Positions 43,114 through 51,198 of a DNA stretch of 55,564 nucleotides are shown one piece after another. Made by a program: the position numbers and the translations under genes. The notes beneath the pieces were generated by a model. That model saw only the letters and a program-made list of their open reading frames with translations, was not told where the DNA came from and did no database searches. Location of the stretch: NCBI GenBank assembly GCA_944391395.1, contig CALXTI010000007.1:1-55564 (forward strand). Reading direction: 5' to 3'. The DNA is from an uncultured Alphaproteobacteria bacterium. Lineage in GTDB: Bacteria > Pseudomonadota > Alphaproteobacteria > RF32 > CAG-239. The stretch's first letter is position 1; each line of letters starts with the position of its first letter.

Positions 43114-43875
43114 ATGGTAAAATTATCGGTTTATCTGGTTACGCTCAATGAAGAGCTGCGTTTGGAAAAAACGCTGAAGGCCGCGGCTAAAGTGGCCGAT
43201 GAAATTGTGGTGGTGGATAGCGGCAGCACGGACAAGACAAAACAAATCGCTGAAAAATTTAAAGCCAAATTTGTTTTTCATAAATGGAAAAATATATCCT
43301 CGCAAAAACATTTTGCGCAAAACAAATGCGCAAATGATTGGGTTTTATCGCTTGATGCCGATGAAGTTTTGTCCGACGGCTTGATTGCCGAAATCAAACA
43401 AATCAAGAAAAACCCGACCGCCGATGCTTACAAAATCAAAATATGCGATATGCTTCCGGGAGATACTAAACCGCGTATTTTTGCCAAGACTTATAATCAA
43501 GTGCGGCTTTATAACCGTAAAAAAGCCAACATGCCCGATGATTTAACCCATGACCGCGTCGTTTGGGACGAAAATTGCCGGGTGGAACAATTAAACGGTA
43601 AGGTGCATCATTATTCATATGTGTCTTTGACACAGCTGTGGTACAAACTCAACATGTACACCGACGAGTTGGTTAAAACCGCTTTGGAAAAGAACAAGAA
43701 ATATTCCCGTCTGCGCCTTTATACGGAAATGCCGCGGCAGTTTTTGATTTATTACTTCAAGCGGCGCTATTGCCTTTATGGAACATGCGGCTTTTGGATG
43801 GCAACTTCTTACGCTTATTTTCGTTTCTTGAAAATCGCCAAGTGGTTTGAATATCAGGCTTTACATAAAAAATAA
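43114..43875 (+). CDS. Family 2 glycosyltransferase (WaaE-like), right copy
   Basis: A 253-residue paralogue of the left copy, equal in length. KLSVYLVTLNEELRLEKTL, VVVDSGSTDKT, SLDADEVLSDGL and the identical end FLKIAKWFEYQALHKK show they arose by duplication. The middle has diverged: this copy has a different acceptor segment (MPDDLTHDRVVWDENCRVEQL against MPPDLWNKDRVKVRNPKSVSQL), so the two may add the same sugar to different acceptors. It has its own promoter in the shared spacer. Confidence 0.85.
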   Translation: MVKLSVYLVTLNEELRLEKTLKAAAKVADEIVVVDSGSTDKTKQIAEKFKAKFVFHKWKNISSQKHFAQNKCANDWVLSLDADEVLSDGLIAEIKQIKKNPTADAYKIKICDMLPGDTKPRIFAKTYNQVRLYNRKKANMPDDLTHDRVVWDENCRVEQLNGKVHHYSYVSLTQLWYKLNMYTDELVKTALEKNKKYSRLRLYTEMPRQFLIYYFKRRYCLYGTCGFWMATSYAYFRFLKIAKWFEYQALHKK

Positions 43876-43953
43876 AATTCGGTTATCTTTCTTTTGCTAT
43901 TCAGTATAGAAACATGACATTTTTTGATTAATAATAAGAAATGAGAATTTGAG

Positions 43954-44382
43954 ATGACGTTGTGGGGACTTAAAACCGAAGCTTCATTTGATGTTTGGTC
44001 TATTGAACATCTGGTTATGGGTATTTCTATCGGTTGTTTTTCCGGTTGGTTGGCAACCAAACTTGCCGGCAAAGAAAAAATTTCTCCTGCTCTGAAATTA
44101 AAATTCAGTTTCATCTTAACCGTTATGATTGCCTATATGTGGGAAACATTAGAGCATTATCTGGAAACAGGACTCGCCGGCCAAACCGTTGAATATTGGC
44201 TGCAAGGCGTGGAACACTGGAGCAACCGGCTGATTTTTGATAATTGCATGGTTATGTTCGGTTGGTGGATTTATAATCAAAAACACCCGATTGTCTGGTT
44301 TGCCAGAATCTTTTCGTTTGTATGGTTATTCGTACACATTTTTATTTTCCCACACAGTATGTATTTGCATGAAATCTTTTAG
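43954..44382 (+). CDS. Small integral membrane protein
   Basis: A 142-residue protein with about four hydrophobic segments: WSIEHLVMGISIGCFSGWLA, FSFILTVMIAYMWETLEHYL, LIFDNCMVMFGWWIYN and IFSFVWLFVHIFIFP. Polar residues between include conserved-looking WETLEHYLETG and DNC. There is no family I can name. It lies 78 bp after the right glycosyltransferase on the same strand, so it may share its transcript. It precedes pilin cassette 5. Confidence 0.6.
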   Translation: MTLWGLKTEASFDVWSIEHLVMGISIGCFSGWLATKLAGKEKISPALKLKFSFILTVMIAYMWETLEHYLETGLAGQTVEYWLQGVEHWSNRLIFDNCMVMFGWWIYNQKHPIVWFARIFSFVWLFVHIFIFPHSMYLHEIF

Positions 44383-44487
44383 AATCCTGCCGGTAATTTT
44401 TATTTTTGTTTAATTTTTGCCGTATTTTATTTGGAATGCTTCGCATTTTCATCTGATACCCGCATATTAAGATGATGCCCTTTGCAG

Positions 44488-44587
44488 GTTGCGACTTATC
44501 CCCAAAAGACTCTTTAAAATTGCAAAAAAAAAAAAACGGTTTATAATTCCGTAGAAATTGATGTTTTTGTTGAGTTCGGAGGAGTTT
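44488..44587 (+). promoter_or_regulatory. Conserved upstream element of pilin cassette 5
   Basis: GTTGCGACTTATCCCCAAAA, GACTCTTTAAAATTGC, a run of 13 A (44524-44536), CGGTT, TATAAT, with GGAGGAG before the ATG. It has the longest A-run of the five; the TTGCAA to TATAAT spacing is 16 here. Confidence 0.75.
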
Positions 44588-45229
44588 ATGCAAGAAAAAG
44601 GGCGTTCCATGGTCGAAATGTTGGGCGTGCTGGCAATTATAGGTGTTTTATCGGTCGGGGCAATTTCCGGTTACTCCAAGGCGATGTTCAAATACAAGCT
44701 CAATAAGCAAGCCGAACAATTAAGCACCCTCATCAACGCCGGTTTGCGCTATGCCGGAACCTGGAATTTTACCCAAAACATAAACCTTGTTCCTTATTTC
44801 ATCAAACTCGGCGAAGTCCCGGAAAATATGATAAAAGACTCTTCACAATATATTTACGACGTCTTTAACACTCGTCTTGGCATGGGATATACCATCAATG
44901 ACGAAAACCAACATTATACGCAATTTTATATAATGCTGGATACTTCGGACGATAGCGATTATTCTTTAAGCATTTGCCGCAATATCGTCAACATCAGCAA
45001 AGAATTCCATGCAAATCTGTGGAAAATAAGCATTCTCAATCAGGGTAGCGAAGGAGCTTTGGTCGGCGATGGAGAAACATGGGATGGTAAAACCTACATG
45101 GGCGATGCCTATTGCACCGGAGGCAGTCAATGTCTTAAAGACATGACCATGGAAGATATAGATACCTTTTGCCGTTACAACCTGGATAAAACAGAAGATC
45201 CGCACATTAAACTGGTGTGGATGGAGTAA
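44588..45229 (+). CDS. Type IV pilin-like protein, cassette 5
   Basis: A 213-residue prepilin-like protein with the short leader MQEKG cut before RSMVE, then the hydrophobic helix and GYSKAMFKYKLNKQAEQLSTL. The body diverges but keeps the family cysteines (SICRNIVN, AYCTGGSQCLKD, DTFCRYN) and an aromatic end (IKLVWME). Of the complete copies it is closest to cassettes 1 and 3 upstream. It ends 19 bp before the tolB stop (convergent) and no terminator is apparent. A body of this size suits a minor pilin or pseudopilin with a presented variable domain. Confidence 0.85.
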   Translation: MQEKGRSMVEMLGVLAIIGVLSVGAISGYSKAMFKYKLNKQAEQLSTLINAGLRYAGTWNFTQNINLVPYFIKLGEVPENMIKDSSQYIYDVFNTRLGMGYTINDENQHYTQFYIMLDTSDDSDYSLSICRNIVNISKEFHANLWKISILNQGSEGALVGDGETWDGKTYMGDAYCTGGSQCLKDMTMEDIDTFCRYNLDKTEDPHIKLVWME

Positions 45230-45247
45230 TATTAACCACGGCGGAAC

Positions 45248-46582
45248 TTATTGCGGCAACAACGGCGACCATGCCGGATCAGAAGCTTCTGCCGGGGTCA
45301 TCACCATTCGTTCGTTATAACCGGTCAAATCGATTGTATAGAGCTTGACCGGGGCATTTTTGCGAGCCGTTCCCTCGCCCTGGCGGAAAAACATCAGCAC
45401 ACGGCCGTTGGGCGACCAGGTCGGACCTTCAACCAAATATCCGCTGGCAAGCAGCCGTTCACCGCTGCCGTCCGGATACATAACGCCGATATAAAATTGC
45501 CCGTTGGCCATTTTGGTGAACGCGATGTAATCGCCGCGCGGCGACCAGGTCGGCGTCGCATACCGTCCGTTGCCGAAACTGATGCGGTGAACATTGGAAC
45601 CATCTGCATCCATAACATATAATTGCTGGTTGCCGCCGCGATCCGAATTAAACACGATTTGTTTGCCGTCCGGCGAGTAACTCGGCGAAGTGTCTATGGC
45701 CGGATTTTTGGTAATCTGCCGCGTGGTTTTATTAACCAAATCCATTTCATAAATTTCCGTATTTCCGTTAGCGGCAAAGGAAAGCAAAACTTTTGTGCTG
45801 TCGGGCGAAAAGACCGGGGCAAACGTCATGCCCGGGAAATGACCCAACAACTCCTGCTTGCCGGTCTCAACATCCATCACATAAACTTTCGGCGCCGATC
45901 CGGAAAACGACAAATAAGTAACTTTCTGCATATTGGGCGAAAAACGCGGCGTTAAAGCCATTGCCGCACCGGATGTCAAAAATTTGTGATTCTCGCCGTC
46001 TTGATCCATAATCGCCAAGCGTTTGACACGACGCGTGGCCGGTCCGCTTTCGGAAACATAAACAACGCGGGTATCGAAATACCCCTTATCACCGGTCAAG
46101 CGCTCATATATGGCATCTGCGATGATATGTGAAATCCGCCGCCAATTTTCCTTGGTCGTCGTATAAGATTGTCCTAAAAGTTGTTCTCCGGACATGACAT
46201 CCCACAAACGAAACTCGACTTTAAGTTTTTTATCGGTTGTTTCGACCACGGCGCTTTGCACAAGCGCATCGGCTTTAATCGCCTGCCAATCCACAAAATT
46301 GGGCTTCTGATTAATCGAATCCAAGTCTTCGATATAACTGTTTTCATCAACCAACCGGAACAAACCGCTGCGATCGAGATCCGCCAGCGTTACCTCGCGG
46401 ATTTTATCGGCATAATACCCGATACCGAAAAGCTGACCGATGCCGCTGCCGTTATGTATCATTTCCGGAAAGGCAATCGGAGTCGGTTCGCGCATGGCGC
46501 CGGTTACGTCTATTTCAAGTTCGGCATGCGCCGGAAAAGTCAATAAGAACAAAAAAGCCGTGGCCAAATTTTTTATCTTCAT
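45248..46582 (-). CDS. tolB: Tol-Pal system beta-propeller protein TolB
   Basis: A 444-residue periplasmic protein of the Tol-Pal complex, which helps the outer membrane constrict at division. The signal peptide [20 protein letters not shown] is followed by the N-terminal domain ([18 protein letters not shown] region) and repeated propeller blades with the pattern [51 protein letters not shown]. Start chosen at 46582 with AAGG upstream. pal and tolQRA are not adjacent here, so the operon is split or continues beyond the promoter side. Confidence 0.93.
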   Translation of the reverse strand: MKIKNLATAFLFLLTFPAHAELEIDVTGAMREPTPIAFPEMIHNGSGIGQLFGIGYYADKIREVTLADLDRSGLFRLVDENSYIEDLDSINQKPNFVDWQAIKADALVQSAVVETTDKKLKVEFRLWDVMSGEQLLGQSYTTTKENWRRISHIIADAIYERLTGDKGYFDTRVVYVSESGPATRRVKRLAIMDQDGENHKFLTSGAAMALTPRFSPNMQKVTYLSFSGSAPKVYVMDVETGKQELLGHFPGMTFAPVFSPDSTKVLLSFAANGNTEIYEMDLVNKTTRQITKNPAIDTSPSYSPDGKQIVFNSDRGGNQQLYVMDADGSNVHRISFGNGRYATPTWSPRGDYIAFTKMANGQFYIGVMYPDGSGERLLASGYLVEGPTWSPNGRVLMFFRQGEGTARKNAPVKLYTIDLTGYNERMVMTPAEASDPAWSPLLPQ

Positions 46583-46618
46583 TTCAGATACCTTATTACC
46601 CAATTTTAATTTTAAAAT

Positions 46619-46636
46619 ATAATATTTGAATATTAT
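46619..46636. promoter_or_regulatory. Palindrome in the tolB/arsR-like divergent region
   Basis: ATAATATT-TG-AATATTAT is a perfect 8-2-8 inverted repeat, 99 bp upstream of the double-ArsR gene and 37 bp from the tolB start. Its A/T-rich half-sites resemble ArsR/SmtB operators. A role as operator is inference. Confidence 0.5.
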
Positions 46637-46734
46637 TAAAATTCAATTAGCAAAAAGTTTGTTTTTTTAATTGCAATAAATTACATTTTTGCTATATATA
46701 AGAACATTAAACTATCTTTTTTACAGGTGAAAGC

Positions 46735-47379
46735 ATGGACAATCAACTGCCCGTCAATATCATGAAAAAAGCGGCTAAAGGGCTCTCATACATTTCCCAC
46801 CCTTTGCGCTTGCGAATTTTGGAATTTTTGGATGTTAACGGTTCTTCTTCGGTTTCCGCCATTACCAAAGGCATTAACGGAGAGCAGGTTTTTGTATCGC
46901 AAAGCTTACGCAAACTGCGAGAAGCCGGCTTGGTTAAAACCGAGCGCCGCGGTATATTTATTTATTACACCATTGAAGAGGAATATCCGGCCAGCATTTT
47001 TTTCTGTATCCGCAAATTGTTCGGTTATATGGCAAATGACTTCCGCTATCTGGAAGACGGCTATAAAGCCATGCTGCCCAAAGACTATACCAATATGGTG
47101 GCCAATCAGATAAAACTGTTTTCCAACTATGATAAAATGCGGATTTTGGAATATCTGACCTTAAACGGCGAAAGCAACGTTTCCGAAATAATCCGCGGCA
47201 CCGATTGTGATCAGTTGAAAACTTCGCAATATTTAAAACGCTTGCGCGATGACGGTTTTGTAACCTGTCGCCGCGATGGTCGTTTCATCTATTATGACAT
47301 CACCAAAGGCGTGCATAAAACCGCCATTGAATGCATCCGCCGACGCTACGACAACCTGGCGGATAAAAATGATTTTTAG
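46735..47379 (+). CDS. Tandem ArsR-type winged-helix regulator (two HTH domains)
   Basis: A 214-residue protein made of two homologous winged-helix halves. Half one has LSYISHPLRLRILEFLDVNGSSSVSAI, SQSLRKLREAGLVKTERRGIFIYYTI. Half two has NYDKMRILEYLTLNGESNVSEII, TSQYLKRLRDDGFVTCRRDGRFIYYDI. Both follow ArsR helix spacing, so it is an in-gene duplication of the DNA-binding unit that normally dimerises. Metal ligands are not clear. A normal monomer would supply one domain; this could bind as a pseudo-dimer. A palindrome lies upstream. Single gene. Confidence 0.8.
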   Translation: MDNQLPVNIMKKAAKGLSYISHPLRLRILEFLDVNGSSSVSAITKGINGEQVFVSQSLRKLREAGLVKTERRGIFIYYTIEEEYPASIFFCIRKLFGYMANDFRYLEDGYKAMLPKDYTNMVANQIKLFSNYDKMRILEYLTLNGESNVSEIIRGTDCDQLKTSQYLKRLRDDGFVTCRRDGRFIYYDITKGVHKTAIECIRRRYDNLADKNDF

Positions 47380-47451
47380 ATTAGCTCTTGCTTTATGAGT
47401 AAAAAACAATAGGCGCGGCTTAAATCCGTCCGTAACGAAAAGCCGGTTATT

Positions 47452-47484
47452 AAAAAGCCGCCTTGAGTTCGGGCGGCTTTTGGT
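47452..47484. terminator. Bidirectional terminator between the ArsR-like gene and rplS
   Basis: AAAAAGCCGCC-TTGAGTTC-GGGCGGCTTTTGG, stem with A-run and T-run. Confidence 0.85.
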
Positions 47485-47501
47485 TTTACATAAGCAACAG
47501 A

Positions 47502-47909
47502 TTATTCAGCTTTGTCGGAAGCCGCTTCCGGAGCGGCAGCCTTGGATGTCGCCGTCAAATCATCGGCAATACGAGCCGAGCGACCACGCAAAGCACGCAA
47601 GAAATACAGCTTTGCACGGCGAACTTTACCGATGCGAGCCACTTCAATTTTGGCGACATTCGGAGAATACAGCGGGAAAACACGTTCCACGCCTTCGCCA
47701 AACGAAATTTTGCGGACGGTGAACGAAGAGTTCAAGCCATCGTTTTTACGCGCGATGCAAACACCTTCATAAACCTGAATACGTTCGCGATCGCCTTCTT
47801 TAACCTTGGTGTGAACTTTCAAGGTATCGCCGGCTTTGAAATCAGGAAGGTTTTTGCCTTCGGTGAGCTTTTCAATCTGCTCTTTTTCAATGTTTTTGAT
47901 AATGTTCAT
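47502..47909 (-). CDS. rplS: 50S ribosomal protein L19
   Basis: The 135-residue protein at the 30S-50S interface. [32 protein letters not shown] and [29 protein letters not shown] are canonical. The C-terminus extends past the usual end (~115) with a Lys/Arg/Ala-rich tail. It is the last gene of ffh-rpsP-rimM-trmD-rplS, 46 bp after trmD, and ends at a bidirectional terminator. Confidence 0.97.
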   Translation of the reverse strand: MNIIKNIEKEQIEKLTEGKNLPDFKAGDTLKVHTKVKEGDRERIQVYEGVCIARKNDGLNSSFTVRKISFGEGVERVFPLYSPNVAKIEVARIGKVRRAKLYFLRALRGRSARIADDLTATSKAAAPEAASDKAE

Positions 47910-47955
47910 CAGTTTTACCTTTTCTTTTTATAAAAAAATTTGTTTTCTTATATAC

Positions 47956-48645
47956 CTAAACCTTTTTAGAATCAAGATATTTTTTAAAAAGGTCCGGCCG
48001 TCTTGCTTCTGTTATTTTTAAGGATTGCTCTTTGCGCCAGTCATTAATCTTTTGATGATGCCCGCTTAAAAGGATTTCAGGTACTTTGCGCCCTTCCCAC
48101 TCAATCGGGCGGGTATACTGCGGATACTCCAACAAACCGTCTTCAAAGCTTTCTTCGGCTGAGGATTCGTCGTTGCCCAAAACTCCGGGCAACAAACGGA
48201 TAACCGCATCCAACATCACCATCGCAGCTTGTTCGCCTCCGGTTAAGACATAATCGCCGAGACTGATTTCTTCCGCCTTATAGGCTTCCAAAACCCGTTC
48301 ATCTACCCCCTCAAACCGTCCGCAGATAATGGACAATTCCTCCGCTTCGGACAGCTCATGAGCTTTGGCCTGATTAAACGGTGCGCCTTTCGGACTCATG
48401 TAAATCAGCCTTCCGCCGGCATGATTTGCCTTTAACGCCGCACCCAACACATCGGGGCGCATAATCATTCCGGCACCGCCGCCGCAGGGCGTGTCATCCA
48501 CCGAACCGTATCTGTCAAAGGCATAATCGCGGATATTGACCGTTTCATACGACCACTTGCCCTCGCTTAACGCCTTGCCGGTCAGGGAAAAGCCCAAAAA
48601 ACCGGGAAAGAGTTCGGGATACAGGGTGAAAAACTTAATTTTCAT
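47956..48645 (-). CDS. trmD: tRNA (guanine-N1)-methyltransferase TrmD
   Basis: Makes m1G37 in tRNAs reading CCN, CUN and CGG codons, preventing frameshifting. The 229-residue SPOUT enzyme shows MKIKFFTLYPELFPGFLGFSL, the trefoil-knot loop in PCGGGAGMIMRPDVL, ICGRFEGVDERV, and SLGDYVLTGGE. ATG at 48645 overlaps the rimM stop by 11 bp, so the two are coupled; the frame's further extension is not family-like. Confidence 0.95.
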   Translation of the reverse strand: MKIKFFTLYPELFPGFLGFSLTGKALSEGKWSYETVNIRDYAFDRYGSVDDTPCGGGAGMIMRPDVLGAALKANHAGGRLIYMSPKGAPFNQAKAHELSEAEELSIICGRFEGVDERVLEAYKAEEISLGDYVLTGGEQAAMVMLDAVIRLLPGVLGNDESSAEESFEDGLLEYPQYTRPIEWEGRKVPEILLSGHHQKINDWRKEQSLKITEARRPDLFKKYLDSKKV

Positions 48646-49192
48646 CGCCCGTCCGCTCCTCATCGGCGACAAAATCCGTTATTGCGGCGGATACGATGAT
48701 TTTGCCGTTTGCGATGTCTATTTCCGGCACGTATTGACGGGTAAACGGAATAAGCTCGGTCTTGCCGGTTGCAGAAAGTTTGATTTCCAAAATGTCGCCG
48801 GCACCAAAGTTATAGAACCCCGCCACCTGACCAACTGTCTGTGCGGAAGATTGCTCTAAAACATCCAAACCGATTAAATCCGTCTGATAATATTCTTCCT
48901 CCGCCAGCTCCGGCAAAACATCGCGCTTGACGTAGAGCGCCGTGCCTACCAAAGCCTCGGCGGCGTTACGGTCATCCACGCCTTTGATTTTACAGCGCAA
49001 CAGTTCTTTGCTGCGGCCGACGACTTTTAACTCAAACAAACGCGAACCGTCTTCGTTTTCCAGCTTGCCGTAACGGTCGATATCCGTATCCGCGGAAGTC
49101 CAGCTTTTGACCTTGACTTCCCCTTTGATACCGTGAACACCGACAACGGCGCCCAAGCAAACACGATTTTGATTGTTTTGAGTTTTTGTCAT
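48635..49192 (-). CDS. rimM: 16S rRNA processing protein RimM
   Basis: The 185-residue 30S-maturation factor with an N-terminal reductase-like domain and a C-terminal PRC barrel. VCLGAVVGVHGIKGEVKVKSW is the classic N-terminal motif, and YYQTDLIGLDVLEQ starts the PRC barrel, which ends LIPFTRQYVPEIDIANGKI. Spaced 32 bp after rpsP; the 3' end overlaps trmD by 11 bp. Complements the operon order found in most proteobacteria. Confidence 0.93.
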   Translation of the reverse strand: MTKTQNNQNRVCLGAVVGVHGIKGEVKVKSWTSADTDIDRYGKLENEDGSRLFELKVVGRSKELLRCKIKGVDDRNAAEALVGTALYVKRDVLPELAEEEYYQTDLIGLDVLEQSSAQTVGQVAGFYNFGAGDILEIKLSATGKTELIPFTRQYVPEIDIANGKIIVSAAITDFVADEERTGDEN

Positions 49193-49224
49193 CAGACCGT
49201 CTTCCTTAAAAATAACTCAAACAA

Positions 49225-49653
49225 TTATTCGGCCGAAGATTCGGCTTCCGGCGCAGGTGCCTCAGACGCGGCTGCGGCTTCGGCAGCAGCGGCGGCAGCG
49301 GCCTCGGCGGCGGCTTTTGCTTTTTCTTCTTTTTCTTTCATTCTTTCAACCGTTTTGGCGCGCGGTGCGGATTTCTTCGGTTGTTCATGAATCACCGGCG
49401 CGGCGCAAAGACCAAGACCGGCAAACAATTTTTGCAAACGTTCGGTCGGTTGGGCACCTTTTTTGAGCCAAGCGGAAACTTTTTCGGCATCCACCACCAA
49501 ACGCTGCTCATGATCTTTGGGCAACAACGGATTGTAGGTGCCTAATTTTTCAATAAATCTGCCATCGCGCGGCGCACGCTGATCTGCGGCAACAATGCGA
49601 TAGAACGGGCGTTTTTTGGAACCGCCTCTTGAAAGTCTGATACGAACTGCCAT
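49225..49653 (-). CDS. rpsP: 30S ribosomal protein S16 with an Ala/Glu-rich tail
   Basis: S16, 142 residues against the usual 80-90. The ribosomal part ([38 protein letters not shown], in two runs) is normal to about residue 85. Beyond that lies an extension: lysine-rich, then a run of [22 protein letters not shown] repeats and an acidic end. Long S16 tails occur in alphaproteobacteria. The alanine run makes the reverse strand look coding, which it is not. Second gene of the operon after ffh. Confidence 0.96.
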   Translation of the reverse strand: MAVRIRLSRGGSKKRPFYRIVAADQRAPRDGRFIEKLGTYNPLLPKDHEQRLVVDAEKVSAWLKKGAQPTERLQKLFAGLGLCAAPVIHEQPKKSAPRAKTVERMKEKEEKAKAAAEAAAAAAAEAAAASEAPAPEAESSAE

Positions 49654-49715
49654 TTTTTTATTTTCCTTTCTAAAAAATTATTACGCATAAAAGATTTTAA
49701 GCTTATGGCGAAAGC

Positions 49716-51089
49716 CTAAAACCGCTTGCCGAACCCGCCGAACATGCCGCCCGACGGATTACGTTTTAACATTTGAGAAAAACCGGCAACCCCGCCCATT
49801 TTCCCCATTCTTTTCATCATGGTTGACATTTGCTCGTAGGATTTGAGCAATTTGTTAACCTCGTGAACTTCAACCCCGGCACCCGCCGCAATTCTTTTTT
49901 TGCGGGAGGCCTTGATAATGTCCGGATTTTTTCTTTCCGCCCGGGTCATGGAAAGAATCATTGCCTCCTGTTTTTTAATCAGCTTGTCGCCGATACCGGC
50001 TTGCTCAATCTGATCCTTAAACCTGGAAAGCCCCGGAATCATCCCGATAATGCTGCCCATACTGCCAAGCTTTCGCATCTGGCGGATTTGGCTTAGCATA
50101 TCTTCCAAATCAAACCGACCTTTCATCATTTTGGCCGCGGTTTTTTCCGCCTCGTTGCGATCAACGTTTTCCATGGCTTTTTCCACCAGGGAAACGACGT
50201 CGCCCTGCCCTAAAATACGGCCGGCAATGCGGTCGGCATGAAACTCCTCAATCTCGTCTAATTTTTCACCGGTACCCAAAAATTTAATCGGGACACCCGC
50301 CACCATCTTCATCGACAAGGCCGCGCCGGCGCGCGAAGAACCGTCGATTCTGGTCAAAACAATGCCGGTGATGCCGATTTTTTCATTAAACTCTTTGGCA
50401 ACGTTGCAGGCATCCTGACCGATAAGAGCATCGGCCACCAACAAAGTTTCCGCCGGATTTGCCAGTTTTTTAACATCCGCGGCTTCCCGCATCAGGGTTT
50501 CATCAATATGCAGGCGGCCGGCGGTATCCAAAATCAAAACATCATAAACGCCGGTTCGGGCTGATTTTAACGCCCGTTTGGTAATCTCCAGAGGTTTTTC
50601 GTTTTCAACAATCGGCAAAACATCAACCCCGATTTGCGCGCCCAACTGCGCTAATTGTTCCCGCGCCGCCGGACGATAAATGTCCAAAGATGCCAACAAA
50701 ACCCGCTTGTGTTTTTGCAAACGGCCGGCGATTTTGGCCGTGGTCGTGGTTTTGCCTGAACCTTGCAACCCGACCATCAATATTACGACCGGCGCCGCCG
50801 CGTTTAAATTCAAAGCCGTGTCTTCATCGCCTAACAAACGCACCAACTCGTCATGGACGATTTTGACCACCATTTGTCCGGGTTGAATTGATTTGACGAC
50901 TTTTTCACCCAGCGCCTGCTCTTTTACCTTGGCGATAAAATCTTTGACAACCGGTAAAGAAACATCGGCTTCCAACAGCGCCACGCGGATTTCGCGCATG
51001 GCCGAATCGACGTCAGCCTCGCTTAAAACACCGCGGGAGGTGATTTTGGCAAACGCGGCGCTTAATTTGTCGGTCAATGCTTCAAACAT
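49716..51089 (-). CDS. ffh: Signal recognition particle protein Ffh
   Basis: The 457-residue SRP54 GTPase that pilots membrane proteins to FtsY. The N domain is followed by the G domain: G1 GLQGSGKTTT (about 106-115), the DTAGRL loop and TRIDGSSRAG (G4). The methionine-rich M domain includes GSIIGMIPGLSRF and ends RNPSGGMFGGFGKRF, the signal-binding part for 4.5S RNA. It heads the operon ffh-rpsP-rimM-trmD-rplS. The 426-bp upstream gap contains the hairpins at 51152-51198. Confidence 0.96.
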   Translation of the reverse strand: MFEALTDKLSAAFAKITSRGVLSEADVDSAMREIRVALLEADVSLPVVKDFIAKVKEQALGEKVVKSIQPGQMVVKIVHDELVRLLGDEDTALNLNAAAPVVILMVGLQGSGKTTTTAKIAGRLQKHKRVLLASLDIYRPAAREQLAQLGAQIGVDVLPIVENEKPLEITKRALKSARTGVYDVLILDTAGRLHIDETLMREAADVKKLANPAETLLVADALIGQDACNVAKEFNEKIGITGIVLTRIDGSSRAGAALSMKMVAGVPIKFLGTGEKLDEIEEFHADRIAGRILGQGDVVSLVEKAMENVDRNEAEKTAAKMMKGRFDLEDMLSQIRQMRKLGSMGSIIGMIPGLSRFKDQIEQAGIGDKLIKKQEAMILSMTRAERKNPDIIKASRKKRIAAGAGVEVHEVNKLLKSYEQMSTMMKRMGKMGGVAGFSQMLKRNPSGGMFGGFGKRF

Positions 51090-51151
51090 TTATCAAATTT
51101 ACCTTTCCTGCCGTTAAAACTTTAAGATAAAACAAACTCATACAAAATATT

Positions 51152-51198
51152 GCACGCCAGTGTGCGAACCCTCGCTGACTGGCGGCACTCCTTGGAGT
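51152..51198 (-). other. Long hairpins in the ffh leader
   Basis: On the minus strand, CGCCAGT-CA-GCGA-GGGT-TCGC-AC-ACTGGCG makes an interrupted 11-bp stem (51155-51184). ACTCCAAGGAGT at 51187-51198 is a perfect palindrome just 5' of it. Both lie within 110 bp of the ffh ATG and would be in its leader if transcription starts further up. No T-run follows, so this is not a standard terminator. The rest of 51090-51515 is AT-rich and I see no gene in it, nor 4.5S RNA. Confidence 0.55.

Noticed and set aside
49230..49350. Extra gene in the GCC/GCG-rich stretch near the end of rpsP
   Set aside because: It is the alanine-rich S16 tail seen in other frames.
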